Shown: positions 45,586-57,522 of the stretch, one piece after another
Layout of the letters: the number at the start of each line of letters is the position of its first letter
How positions within the stretch are numbered: position 1 is the stretch's first letter
Assembly (NCBI GenBank): GCA_024291935.2
Contig: CM044309.1
Location: 98,295,628-98,359,627, forward strand
Direction: 5' to 3'
From: Okapia johnstoni
Lineage: Eukaryota > Chordata > Mammalia > Artiodactyla > Giraffidae
Length of the DNA: 64,000 nucleotides
The notes under the pieces: generated by a model
The model's input: only the letters and a program-made list of their open reading frames with translations
Databases searched by the model: none
What the model was told of the DNA's origin: nothing
Made by a program: the position numbers and the translations under genes

Positions 45586-46483
45586 ATTGTATGTGTATAA
45601 AAAAGATTATCTGGTAGGAGATACGTAATATTACCACCAACACTATCTCCACCCACAGCCTCCTCCTCAACACATTTCCCCTGAAAATAATTCACCACAA
45701 TCCACAAATACACAACACACTGAAAAATAGACAAGGCTAGATCTCCACACAGGTTGGCACAAGGTTAGACAGAGCTGGTCCATGAAGGCTAGGCTACGGC
45801 TGATATTCTGGGTTCCCTAAATATTTGAACGGTCTCAACTAAAGCTTTAAGAGAAATCAATAAATAAATGACTGCTACAACATTTCTGTAAATTACTTTC
45901 TGCAGCTGTCTTGATGGATTGCTGACTGAAACATATAACCTGTCTTCCATGGGAGGTGGGAGTGGAGCTGTTTTTCTAGGATAAATTTCAAGTAGAAATT
46001 TCTCCTGTTCTATTTAGAAACTGTTTTGTTTTTTCAGGAAAAATTCTCCTTCACTACCAAATGCCTTCTGCTGCAGCTTGAGAGGTTAAAAGGATTTTGC
46101 TTGCTGCCTTGTACAAGGTATTAATACGTGTTTTTTTCTTCACATTGTTTGCCCTTTTCATATTATATTGCCTCATTTGATACCAATATGAATAAAAATA
46201 AGTTAGTAGAGCAGGCCTTCTTATTATGAATTAAAATTTGAGAAAATGGAGGGTCAAGCATGAAAGTGTTCAGGATAACACTGCTTGTAATTGGCAGAGA
46301 GAAATTAAATTCAGGAACCTTTTTGTTTTCCGTTTTCTTTAACATTCTTCTTTGCTGTGATGGTTTTATTTTATTCACATCAGAATAACATTGAGTTATC
46401 AGGACATGTCTTAAACTATTTATAAAACAAGTTCAAAGAGATACCAAAAGTTTCTAAAAGTGGAAAACGTTGGAGGAGAGAGG
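45026..46483. other. No gene; (GT)n microsatellite at 45555-45598
   Basis: A run of about 15 GT units broken at its ends by TATG. Otherwise unassigned sequence with all frames closed. Confidence 0.55.
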
Positions 46484-47233
46484 TAGAAAATGAAGAAGAA
46501 CTAAAGAGCCTCTTGATGAAAGTGAAAGAGGAGAGTGAAAAAGTTGGCTTAAAGCTCAACATTCAGAAAACTAAGATCATGACATCCAGTCCCATCACTT
46601 CATGGGAAATAGATGGGGAAACAGTGGAAACAGTGGCTGACTTTATTTTTCTGGGCTCCAGAATCACTGCAGATGGTTATTGCAGCCATGAAATTAAAAG
46701 AAGCTTATTCCTTGGAAGGAAAGTTATGACCAACTTAGACAGCATATTAAAAAGCAGAGACATTACTTTGCCAACAAAAGTCCGTCTAGTCAAGGCTATG
46801 GTTTTTCCAGTGGTCATGTATGGATGTGAGAGTTGGACTATAAAGAAAGCTGAGCACCGAAGAATTGATTCTTTTGAACTGTGGTGTTGGAGAAGACTCT
46901 TCAGAGTCTCTTGGACTGCAAGAAGATCCAACCAGTCAGATCAGTCCTGGGTGTTCATTGGAAGGACTGATGTTGAAGCTGAAACTCCAATCCTTTGGTC
47001 ACCTGATGTGAAGAGCTGACTCATTTGAAAAGACCCTGATGCTGGGAAAGATTGAGGGCAGAATAATAAGGGGATGACAGAGGATGAGATTGTTGGATGG
47101 CATCACTGACTCAATAGACATGGGTTTGGGTGGACTCCAGGAATTGGTGATGGTCAGGGAGGCCTGGTGTGCTGTGGTTCATGGGGTTGCAAAGTGTTGG
47201 ACAGGACTGAGCGACTGAACTGAACTGAACTGA
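46484..47233 (+). mobile_element. BovB 3' fragment
   Basis: It starts at GAAAATGAAGAAGAACTAAA, just after reverse transcriptase motif C, and ends at the GAACTGAACTGAACTGA 3' end. A 168-codon ORF (46513-47019) covers the C-terminal region until a short deletion near 46938 shifts the frame. Confidence 0.95.
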
Positions 47234-47439
47234 TATAAGAACAGCATCATATGCTTATCCAAATGTATCTAGGAGATAATAATGAAAATAACAGTATATA
47301 CATATTATATTCTTGGGTTAAGAATAACTACAGGGACAAACAATTGCTTTAAGATAAGGAAAAATGTTATGCTTGCATTTTACTTCAAAAAGTGGATTTT
47401 TTGATATTGCTTTAACTATTAATGACTTTATATTTTTAC

Positions 47440-48342
47440 AGTTTTTAGGTTCCCTGCAAAATTAAGATAAAATAAAAGAGATTTCCAATTTATGCCCTTC
47501 CCCCACACATGTATAGACACCACTTCCACTCCACTCCCATTATCAAGTTCACCCAACATAGTGTTACATTTGTTCAATAGGTACACACATCATTATCATC
47601 TGAAGTCCATAGTTTGCTTTAGGGTTCACTCTTGGTGTGCATTCTGTGGGTTTCTACAAATGTGTAGTGACTTGTATCTCTATTATAATCATACAAAATA
47701 CGTTTACTTCCCTGTAAACCCTCTGTGTTCTGCCTATTCCTCCCTTTCCCCAAACACTTACCTTTTAATGTCTCCATAGTTTCCTTTTCCAGAATGTTGT
47801 GTAATTAGAATCACACAGTAAGGAGCCTTTTCAAGTTGACTTCTTTCACTTAAAAATATGCATTGAAGATCCCTCCATGTTTTTTCATGGCTTGGTAACT
47901 TACTTTTAATGCTGAATAATATTCCATTGACAGGATTTATCATAGTTCATTTATCCATTCACCTACTGAAGGATATCTTGGTTCTTTCCAACTTTTGACA
48001 GTTATAAATGAAGGTGCTATAATAAACATCCATGAGCAGGTTTTTGCGTTGACATAAGTGTTGAACTTTGTGTAAGTTTTAAGAGGTGCAGTTGCTGGAT
48101 TTGATGCTAAGAGTGTGTTTAGTTTTGTAAGAGACTGCAGAACTGTCTTCCAAACTGTATTTTGAATTCCCACCAGCAATGAATGAGAGTTCTTGTTGTT
48201 CAACATAATAACCAACATTTGATGTTATCATTGTTTTACATGTTGACACTTCTAATAGCTGAGTAGTGGTATCTTTTGCATTTCCCTGATGACATATCAC
48301 ATAGAGTATCTTTCATCTGCTTATTTGCAATCTGTTTATATC
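47440..48342 (-). mobile_element. L1M antisense, 3' part, left of a BovB insertion
   Basis: Antisense L1 landmarks in order: TAATGTCTCCATAGTTTCC (about 47766), GCTGAATAATATTCCATTGA (about 47911), TTATCCATTCACCTACTGAA (about 47951), CCCACCAGCAATGAATGAGA (about 48169) and CATTTCCCTGATGACATA (about 48279). The element is interrupted by BovB at 48343 and resumes at 49888. Confidence 0.85.
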
Positions 48343-49565
48343 ATGATAGTGTGATCACTCACCTAGAGCCAGACATCCTGGAATGTGAAGTCAAGTGGGC
48401 CTTAGGAAGCATTGCTATGAACAAAGCTAGTGGAGGTGATGGAATTCCAGTTGAGCTATTTCAAATCCTAAAAGATGATGCTGTGAGAGTGCTGCGCTCA
48501 ATATGTCAGCAAATTTGGAAAACTCAGCAGTGGCCACAGGACTGGAAAAGGTCAGTTTTCATTCCATTCCCAAAAAAAGGCAATGCCAAAGAATGCTCAA
48601 ACTTCCGCACAATTGCACTCATCTCACATGCTGGTAAATTAGTGCCCAAAATTCTCCAAGCCAGGCTTCAGCAGTACATGAACCGTGAACTTCCAGATGT
48701 TCCAGCTGGTTTTAGAAAAGGCAGAAGAACCAAAGATCAAACTGCCAACATCCACTGGATCATCGAAAAAGCAAGAGAGTTCCAGAAAAACATCTATTTC
48801 TGTTTTATTGACTATGCCAAAGCCTTTGACTATGTGGATCACAATCAACTGTGGAAAAATCTGAAAGAGATGGGAATACAAGGCCACCTGACCTGCCTCC
48901 TGAGAAATCTATATGCAGGTCAAGAAACAACAGTTAGAACTGGACATGGATCAACAGACTGTTTCCAAATCGGGAAAGGAGTATGTCAAGGCTGGATATT
49001 GTCACCCTGCTTATTTAACTTATATGCAGAGTACATCATGAGAAATGCTGGGCTGGATGAAGCACAAGCTGGAATCAAGACTGCCAGGAGAAATATCAAT
49101 AACCTCAGATATGCAGATGACACCACCCTTATGGCAAAAAGTGAAGAAGAACTAAAAAGCCTCTTGATGAAAGTGAAAGAGGAGAGTGAAAAAGTTGGCT
49201 TAAAGCTCAACATTCAGAAAAATAAGATCATGGCATCCAGTCCCATCACTTCATGGGAAATAGATGGGGAAACAGTGGAAACAGTGGCTGACTTTATTTT
49301 TCTGGGCTCCCAAATCACTGCAGATGGTGACTACAGCCATGAAATTAAAAGATGCTTATTCCTTGGAAGGATAGTTATGACCAACCTACACAGCATATTG
49401 AAAAGCAGAGACATTACTTTGCCAATAAAGGTCCGTCTAGTCAAGGCTATGGTTTTTCCAGTGGCAATGTATGGATGTGAGAGTTGGACTATAAAGAAAG
49501 CTGAACGCCAAAGAATTCATGCTTTTGAACTGTGGTGTTGGAGAAGACTCTTGAGAGTCCCTTGA
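48276..49565 (+). pseudogene. BovB reverse transcriptase ORF, 429 codons, longest in the window
   Basis: About the first 22 residues come from the antisense L1, and the rest is BovB. Reverse transcriptase landmarks in order: FIDYAKAFD (motif A with its Asp), GKGVCQGWILSP (motif B region, with a Trp where sister copies have Cys), YADD (49110-49121), then the LGS/ITADG region and the CESW...CWRR C-terminal motif. It ends at a TGA where sister copies encode Trp, about 110 codons early. It lacks the endonuclease. The ATG lies in L1-derived DNA, so the ORF start is fortuitous. An active enzyme is not expected. Confidence 0.9.
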
Positions 49566-49887
49566 GCTGTTAGGAGATCTAACCAGTCCATCCTAAAGAA
49601 GATCAGTCCTGGGTGTTCATTGGAAGGACTGATGTTGAAGCTGAAACTTCAATACTTTGGCCACCTTATGTGAAGAGCTGACTCATTTGAAAAGACCCTG
49701 ATGCTGGGAAAGATTGAGGGCAGGTGTAGAAGGGGATGACAGTGTTGGATTTCATCACCGACTCAATGGACATGAGTCTGGGTAAACTCTGGGAGTTGGT
49801 GATGGTCAGGGAGGCCTGGCATGCTGCAGTTCATGGGGTCGCAAAATGTCAGACACAACTGAGCGACTGAACTGAACTGAACTGAAC
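48343..49887 (+). mobile_element. BovB LINE, best-preserved reverse transcriptase in the window
   Basis: 5'-truncated upstream of the reverse transcriptase (starts ATGATAGTGTGATCACTCAC) and ends with four ACTGAA units. It is inserted in an antisense L1: L1 reads TGCTTATTTGCAATCTG on the left and resumes CTTCTTTGGTGAGG on the right, with only TATC shared, so the target-site duplication is about 4 bp. Confidence 0.95.
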
Positions 49888-50945
49888 TATCTTCTTTGGT
49901 GAGGAGTCTGTTAAGGTTTTTGCCCCAGTGATTAACTGGGCTTGTTTTCTTTCTGTTGACTTTTAAAAGTTCTTCATCTATTTTAAGCACCGGTCCTTTT
50001 GTCAGATGTGTCTTTTGCAAATATTTTCTACCAGTCTGTGGCTTGGATTTCCATTCTCTTAGCAATGTCTGCTACAGAGCATACATTTTTAATTTCAATG
50101 AGACCACCTAATCCATTATTTCTTTCATGGAATATGTTTCAGTGTAGTATCTGAAAAGTCATCCCCATATCCAAGGTCATCTAGGTTTTCTCATGCTGTC
50201 TTCTAGGAGTTCTATGTTTCTGCCTTTTGCTTTTAGATCTATGATCCATTTTGAGTTATCCCATTTTGTTAAGTGTATATGGTCTGGATTCTTTTTACAT
50301 GTGGATGTCCATTTTTCTAGAATCATTTGTCAAAAAAACTTTGTGCTTCATCGAATTTGCTTTGATCCTTGTCAAATATCAGTTGACCATGTTCATATGA
50401 GTCTATTTCTGAACTTTCCACTCTGTTCTAGGGGTCTATTTGTCTATTTTTTGGCCCGTATCACACTGTCTTGATTATTGTAGTTATCGAGTAAGTTTTG
50501 AAGTTGGGTAGTGTCAGCCCTCCTAATTTGTCTTCTTTTTCAATATTGTGTTGATTATTTTGGTTCTTTTACCTTTCTGTATGAATTTTAGACTCAATTT
50601 GTCGATATCCATAAAATAACTTGCTGACATTTTGATTGAGATTGCATTTAATCTCAAGGTCAATTTGGGAAGAACCAACATCTTTACAATATTGAGGCTT
50701 TCACAAACATGGAATATCCCTCCATTTACTTAGTTCTTTGATTTCATTCATCAGAATTTTATATATTTCCTCATAGAACTTTACAGAAATTTACACCTAT
50801 TTTATTTTTTGGAATGTTAATATGAATGGTATTATATTTTAAATTTCAGATTCTATTTGTTCATTGCAAAAATATCAGAAACCAATTGATTTTGATATAT
50901 TAACCTTGTGTCCTGTAATCTTGCCATAATAACTTGTTAGTTTCA
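49888..50945 (-). mobile_element. L1M antisense, continuation right of the BovB insertion
   Basis: It continues the L1 without a gap: GTGTCTTTTGCAAATATTTT (about 50008), CAAGGTCATCTAGGTTTTCT (about 50173), TGATCCATTTTGAGTTA (about 50241), CACACTGTCTTGATTATTGT (about 50462) and GTGTCCTGTAATCTTGCC (about 50908). All are landmarks of L1 ORF2 read antisense. Confidence 0.85.
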
Positions 50946-51939
50946 ATATGCTTTACATTTTGCAGTTGAACAAAGAATCTGTTTTCATACAGAAACTCTT
51001 CCTAAAATCAATATTATTAATACAACAATTTAAATTGTTCCATGGACATTTTGAAGCAATATTTAATTTTTTTAATGAATATTTCTTTCAGATAGTACTT
51101 GTGACATTTAATTTTATTATTGTTTTATTACTTATAAGATGCCATGATTAAACTGTCACAAAAATTATATTTCAAACTGCTTTGTGCTATTTCATTGCCT
51201 CTACTTTTACTCTTCTTGAGTATTGTATGAAAATACATCTTGTTTAAGTGTGAAGATATGAACGATTTTGTCTGTCCCGTATGCTATCTTCCTTGCAGGA
51301 ATTGCATCTTTCTTTTGGGGAATTGCTCTTCTCCCCTTCTAAACACACAGCTCTAATGCAGTATGAGCCAAGTTCTATCAGAAGCCATCTTTGCATAGAT
51401 GTGACACTGGCTACTTCGTTCAAGTCTCACCATTTTCCAGAATGAATCAGAGACAAAAGGTAGAAGCATATCCTGATGCTGTCACGTGTCTTTATTCTAG
51501 TTGAAAATCTGGCTTCCTATTTGCTTCAATTCTGACCTGAGTCAGCATCCATACAAGAACCAACATGCAAACAGTATAGCACACAAACCAGACTTTCATA
51601 CACACACATACATGCACATATATTTGCACTGGTAAGAACATGTAGAAACAGTAAGTTTTCTCAATCTGTGGCTTTTTATAGAAGTTTTAGGGTTATGTTT
51701 GATTTTATGCTTTTATTTGTAAAATAATAATTACCACTTTAACATACAATATCTGCTTTCAGGATTGTTAGACTTCTTTCTTTACCATTTTTATTTTGCA
51801 ATAATTTTAAATGTAAACTGGAAAACATTGCAGAGAATGCTTATATCAGCTTGACATAGCTTACACTACATAATCTGAGTGTCAAACTAAGGAAACAATG
51901 TTAGTAAAATATTATTGACTAAAATACTGATTTTATTTT
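50946..51939. other. Unassigned sequence between L1 blocks
   Basis: No landmark recognised. ACACACACATACATGCACAT lies at about 51600-51619. Confidence 0.4.
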
Positions 51940-53100
51940 TATTTCAATAGTTTTTCCACTAATATTTTTTGGTTTGTTTTATCAACACCCTATGCATTTA
52001 GTTTGCATTCCATTTGGCTTCATGTCTCCTTACTTTTCTCCAATCTGTGATAGTTCCTCTGTCGTCTCTGTACTTTGAGGAGCGTGACACTTTTGAAGAT
52101 TATTGATCAATATTTTTAGATAATGTTCCTCTATTGGCTTTTTTAGATCACCTTATAATTTCACTCAGTTTATACATAGGAAACAATACTGCAGAAGAGA
52201 TATCCCCTCTTATTGCACCATCAGAAGTTACGTGATATAACTATGTCTATTAATGGTGACGTTAACTTCAATCAAACGGTTAAAAAAGTGTTTTCCAGAG
52301 TTCTCCACTGTAAAGTTAGTGTTTCCTTTTGCAATAAATAATTATTTGAAGGAAGAATGTGCAAATATATACTGTGCAAATATACTTTTCCTAACTAAAT
52401 TTTTATCCAGAAAATATAGCATCCATAAATGTTTCATGCCTGCAACAGTTATTACTGTGATTCCCTAAGAGTGATTTTGTTTTTCCCTCATTCCATTTAT
52501 ATTTATTAACTGGACTTTTTGGTAAGAAAGAGCTGCCCCTTCTCCCACTTAATCTATTTACTTAGTTTTTTCATATGACTATTGACTCATAGATATTCAT
52601 TCATTATAACTATTGTATAGCTATAATTCAATAGTATCATTATTTAGTTTGGTGCTAAAATTATCAGAGATTTGGCCATGAGCCGTGCCTTCCAGGTTGG
52701 TCCCTATGCCTTTTCAACAATGTTCCCATCATTTTAAGAGTTTTGTTTTACTTTCTTAGAATATGAGAAGCCTCAGGCTATTCTTATAGTTTTTCCTATT
52801 TCATCCCTGAAAATAATGACTTTTCTAAGGATCCCTAGTTTCTTCTATTGTAAATTGGTTTTTAAAAATAAGACCTGGGCACCATTTCATTGATATTGAG
52901 GTATCATTGCTACTTGGCTTTCTCACCATACAGGACTAGAATTTACTTCTGTTTCTGTATGTATGCTGTCCATATACTTATTTCTATATTTAAAGAATGA
53001 CTTATTACTAATACTCCAATTAAACCTCCAATGAACCCAAAAGAGTTTATTGTAGTCTTCAAGATTTCTTACTTGTAATTTCTTTCTCTGACAATGACAA
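51940..53100 (-). mobile_element. Probable old L1M 3'-region, antisense
   Basis: TGACACTTTTGAAGATTATT (about 52086), GGTGACGTTAACTTCAATCA (about 52255), TCTCCACTGTAAAGTTAGTG (about 52302), TTCATGCCTGCAACAGTTAT (about 52433) and GAAAGAGCTGCCCCTTCTCC (about 52526) match, in order, an old L1M segment that I remember. Orientation and subfamily are uncertain. Confidence 0.5.
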
Positions 53101-53146
53101 ATTTGGATCTCAATGTCACTGATAATTTACTTATTTTTTTCAACCC

Positions 53147-54260
53147 TTCAGTTCAGTTCAGTCGCTCAGTTGTGTCTGACTCTTTGCAACCCCATGAACC
53201 ACAGCACACCAGGCCTCCCTGTCCATCACCAACTTCCGGAGTCCACCCAGACCCACGATCATTGAGTCGGTGATGCCATCCAACTATCTCATCCTCTGTC
53301 GTCCACTTCTCCTCCTGCCCTCAATCTTTCCCAGCATCAGGGTCTTTTCAAATGAGTCAGCTCTTTGCATCAGGTGGCCAAAGTATTGGAGTTTCAGCTT
53401 CAACATCAGTCCTTCCAATGAACACCCAGGACTGATCTCCTTTAGGATGGACTGTTTGGATCTCCTTGCAGTCCAAGGGACTCTCAAGCCTCTTCTCCAA
53501 CACCACAGTTCAAAAGCATCAATTCTTCGGTGCTCAGCTTTCTTCACTGTCCAGCTCTCACATCCATACATGACCACTGGAAAAACCATAGCCTTGACTA
53601 GATGGAACTTTATTGGCAAAGTAATGTCTCTGCTTTTCAATATGCTGTCTAGGTTGGTCATAACTTTCCTTCCAAGGAATAAGCGTCTTTTAATTTCATG
53701 GCTGCAGTCACCATCTGCAGTGATTTTGGAGCCCCCAAATATAAAGTCAGCCACTGTTTCCCATGAAGTGATGGGACTGGATGTCATGATCTTATTTTTC
53801 TGAATGTTGAGCTTTAAGCCAACTTTTTCACTCTCCTCTTTCACTTTCATCAAGAGGCTCTTTAGTTCTTCTTCATTTTCTGCCATAAAGGTGGTGTCAT
53901 CTGCATATCTGAGGTTATTGATATTTCTCTGGCAATCTTGATTCCAGCTTGTGCTTCTTCCAGCCCAACGTTTCTCATGGTGTACTCTGCATATAAGTTA
54001 AATAAGCAGGGTGACAATATCCAGCCTTGGCATACTCCTTTTCCTATTTGGAACCAGTCTGTTGTTCCATGTCCAGTTCTAACTATTGCTTCCTGACCTG
54101 CATACAGGTTTCTCAAGAGGCAGGTCAAGTGGTCTTGTATTCCCATCTCTTTCAGATTTTTCCACAGTTGATTGTGATCCACATAGTCAAAGGCTTTGGC
54201 ATAATTAATAAAGCAGAAATAGATGTTTTTTCTGGAACTCTCTTGCTTTTCCGATGATCC
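53147..54260 (-). mobile_element. BovB LINE, 5'-truncated, opposite strand to the 48343 copy
   Basis: The 3' end is at 53147 and the copy stops just upstream of the FIDYAKAFD region at 54260. YADD is at 53896-53907 (minus). Confidence 0.95.
53284..54182 (-). pseudogene. BovB reverse transcriptase in two frames
   Basis: The upstream part (53862-54182) holds GKGVCQGWILSP, and the downstream part (53284-53886) holds the C-terminal region with CESW and CWRR. A net frameshift near 53930 (around the AGREINI segment) puts YADD out of frame with the upstream part. A further loss near 53758 removes several codons before TVADFIF. Confidence 0.88.
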
Positions 54261-54389
54261 TTATGCACAAATAAAATAATTATGGAATGCTATAACAAGT
54301 TTATTTACTAGAGAGTAGTACTTGTCTGTTATAAAATTTATGTCTTTATCCATACAGTATGTATCCCAAACACTATTTTCCAAAATTGT

Positions 54390-54838
54390 TGTGGTGTGTC
54401 GACTTTGTATCCTGCAATTTTACATCCTACAATCTTGCTAAACTCATTAATTATTTCTTGGGGCTTTCTTGTACTTTCAGATTTTCTACAAATGTCAATC
54501 ACATTTGTCTGTCTGCCAAACAAAGATAGTTTTCTTACTTTCCATATGCATCAATTTTTTTCTTGCCTAACTGCACTGGTTAGGAATTCCAATAGAATTT
54601 TTGATGGGATTAATAAGAGCACACTTTTGTCTTTTTCTCAATCTTAACGGAATTCAGTCTGTCACCATTAAGTATGATGTTAGAGATGTTGTGAATGTCC
54701 ATTATGAGGCTAAAGATGTTTTTGCCTATAAAAATTATGTTTTGGTATTTTATAAATACTATTAGTAGTATTTAATACTATATTATACCTATTCTGTATC
54801 TATACTCATGTAAGGCTTTTGGTTAGAAAAATCAGACT
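54390..54838 (-). mobile_element. L1M antisense, left of an unclassified insertion
   Basis: CAATCTTGCTAAACTCATTA, TCTTGCCTAACTGCACTGGT and TCTGTCACCATTAAGTATGA are antisense ORF2 landmarks further 5' in the element than the block ending at 50945. About 60 bp overlap that block in L1 coordinates, so this may be a second L1. Confidence 0.78.
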
Positions 54839-55290
54839 ATAGGTTACAGCAAGAGAAAGAGAATGCAGGCACGCATCCATGGTTACAGAGGCATCAAGGT
54901 GTAGTTCCACAGGGTCCTTCTTATTCACGCAAGAAGCATTTTGTCTCCAGACTAAATAACCAAAATTTGTGCAATTGGTCTTGGCCTCAGGAGAGCTCAA
55001 GTAGAGTTTCCCAATAAAGTCTCTAGTGGCCATGTGACCAAGTCAGATTGTCTAAAGGATTATGCAAGTTAAAAGCCATGAACAAACACACTGGCTCTGG
55101 GTGACACCAGGGTGAGTTTCAGCCTTTAAAAAGCACCTCATAAATCACTAGGTAATTGTTTAGTGGACCCATGAACTTTATCTTAGCTAAGAATCAAATC
55201 AGATATCCAGGCACGTCTGGAGATAAACATACAGCTGACTCAGTCCAGCTGTAGAACAAATATTATATTCCTAGAATACACAGTTTTTAA
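54839..55290. mobile_element. Unclassified 452-bp insertion flanked by a 12-bp direct repeat
   Basis: AAAAATCAGACT lies at 54827-54838 and again at 55291-55302, and the L1 antisense text continues across when the 452 bp are removed. The inside is not BovB, Bov-tA or L1 as far as I can tell. It ends next to TTTTTAAAAAAA, so a retroposed RNA on the plus strand is possible, although the L1 target is itself A-rich. A 75-codon minus ORF overlaps it (54806-55033) with no recognised domain. Confidence 0.6.
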
Positions 55291-55302
55291 AAAAATCAGA
55301 CT

Positions 55303-55925
55303 TTAAATTTTATTAAAGCATTTTTCACATCTGTTAATATGTTTTTAGGTTTTCTTTGTTCTTTAGACTTTTAATTTGGTGAATTATATTAACCTATTTT
55401 GAATATTAAACCAGCTTTGAATTTCCTCAGGTAAATGCATTTGATTATGATATATGTTGAATGTGCTATGCTGCTAAGTTTTTTAAGAATTTTAGTGCTT
55501 GTGTTCATGGGAAATATTGATCTGTAGCTTTCTTTTCTTGTATTATCTTTATCTGACTTTGGCATTCTGGTAATTTCATCCTGATATAATATGTTGAGAA
55601 AAAATTCTTTTCCTTTGGAATTCTTTGTTTTAAATCTGTAGCAAAATTCTTCAGTGAAACCATTTAGGCTCTTTGAAGAATTTTTCCTTACAGTGATTTC
55701 AATTTTCTTAATAAATATAATTTATACTATTTATTTCTTGAGTGACTTTTAGTAGCTTTTGTCTTTCTAGGAATTAGCCTCTTTCATCTAGGTGTTTAGT
55801 GTATGTTCATAGTATTCACAGTATCTCCTTACTATTCTTGTAATGTCTGTTGGGTCTGTAGTGATAGCCACTGTTTCATTCATGATGCTAGCAAATTGGG
55901 CCCTTGCATGACTGGCTATTTGGGT
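55303..55925 (-). mobile_element. L1M antisense, right of the unclassified insertion
   Basis: GGTGAATTATATTAACCTAT (about 55378), ATTGATCTGTAGCTTTCTTT (about 55517), TCTTCAGTGAAACCATTTAG (about 55649) and GTCTGTTGGGTCTGTAGTGA (about 55846) are antisense landmarks of the L1 reverse transcriptase region. Confidence 0.8.
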
Positions 55926-56500
55926 TGGTGTGTTCCAGTTCTGGTGTCAATTAGCTAGATGGCAGGCAAATCCCAGTGCTAATAGGATAGAGGAGAGATT
56001 CCAAGATGGAGCTAGCCAACCGTCCTGGTAGTACAAACTCCCCAAAAGGGCTGTCACCTGCATCTGTGTCCCCAGGGGGAGTCCAGTTGTCCCCTGCTTC
56101 ACCAATAAGCACTTCAAGATCAGCAAGTGGGCTTGACCCAAGCTCTTTTCCAGTGAATTGATCTCAGAGTATATGAGATTTTGCAGGGGCACTTTAAGAG
56201 CAGAGTATCTTTTCCTTACAGTCCTTTAGTTCTCCCATAAGTGAGTCTTACTGGTCTTCAAAACCAGGCGTTCCAGTGCTTCATCTTCCCAGTGTAGGAC
56301 CCCTGGGCTGGAGAGCCTGTCATGGAGTTTGGACCCTCAGCCCTTGGCGAGAACCTCTTCAATTGTGATTATCTTCCCATTTGTGGTTCACCTACCTGAG
56401 ATTGTGGGTCTTGACTATACCATGCTTTTGGATTCCCTGGTTGGTTTTGTTTGTTTATATTTCTCTTTATGATTTTATATTAAGTTTCTGTCCTCAAGTG
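55926..56500. other. Unassigned GC-richer segment
   Basis: Noticeably GC-richer than its flanks, with short C/T-rich blocks (GTGTCCCCAGGGGGAGTCCA at about 56068). An 81-codon minus ORF (55947-56192) is not recognised. I have a sense of an interspersed repeat here but cannot name it. Confidence 0.35.
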
Positions 56501-57260
56501 CACTAATTGTTCACTCAGCTGCATGGAGTCAACTACTGAGTTCATAGAAAATAATCTTAGTTTTGCTGTTTTTTTTTTTTTTTAAGAAATTCTCAAATTT
56601 CTGTTTGATTCTTTCTTACAGTTTTCTTCTATTCTCTTAGAAATATGTCATATTTTTCTTCTCTCTTATATGTCTAGTAATTTTTTGGAGGAAGGAAAGG
56701 CTTTCAGCAGAAAATAATAAAGACAGAAGTAAATAGGGCTTTTTGTTTTATTTATTTATCTTAGTATGCCTGGAAATATACATAGTTTTACATCTGATAG
56801 GCCTTTAGCATGAGAATTTGACTTAATGTAGAGATGGTCTGGATTTTTGATTTCTTGTTGCTGCAGTCAACCTCATAGAACCATTCTCTTTATATTCCTC
56901 TAGGGCAACCATATGCTTAAAGTGGAAGCAGATTCGCGAGAGTTTTTCTTAATATTTGTTCTACCCTTAACTGTAAGTGATCCCTTTTCACTGTGCCTTA
57001 GGTTTGGTCTGCCTTTATGCTCTTAAACTCTGCTAGGAGTATTCACTTTACTTGTTACTTGATGCTTATTAGGCTGCTGATGGTGGCTGGGTTGGGGTAA
57101 GGAAAATTCTTGTTGTGAAGGTTTACCTTTGTATACTACACTGTGATCCCCACCCTCTGAGAGGCCCAAAATAATTCATGAAGTTGTAGTCTGTTCAACT
57201 TTTTTCATGTGAGGTGTAGAGGTGATGCAATTTCCAGTTCTCTTTATCCTCAGGAGAAAC
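56501..57260 (-). mobile_element. Possible old L1 5' part, antisense
   Basis: The wording of 56640-57010 (AAATATGTCATATTTTTCTT, GAGAATTTGACTTAATGTAG, GAGATGGTCTGGATTTTTG) resembles antisense 5' sequence of old L1s. Poly(T) at 56569-56582. Weak assignment. Confidence 0.3.
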
Positions 57261-57522
57261 TAGAAAAAAGTATACACCAGTCTTTTCTAAATAATGATTT
57301 TTAATTTTCTAACAATTTCCTAATGATTAGGAAAATTCCAAATGGTTTGACTAAATTAAGCAAAACTCTAGCAATCTCAACTTGCCCAGCTGTTTGTAAA
57401 CTGTTTTACCACCATCTGCAAAGTTGAAACAAACTTCTCTGTCTAGTTTTGATAGTTATTATTCTGTTTCAATAATTTCTTCATTCAAACTTGGCTAAGT
57501 AGTAAATGCATCCTCTAAACTA

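Noticed and set aside
53270..53803. 177-codon plus-strand ORF
   Set aside because: Antisense of the minus-strand BovB C-terminal region.
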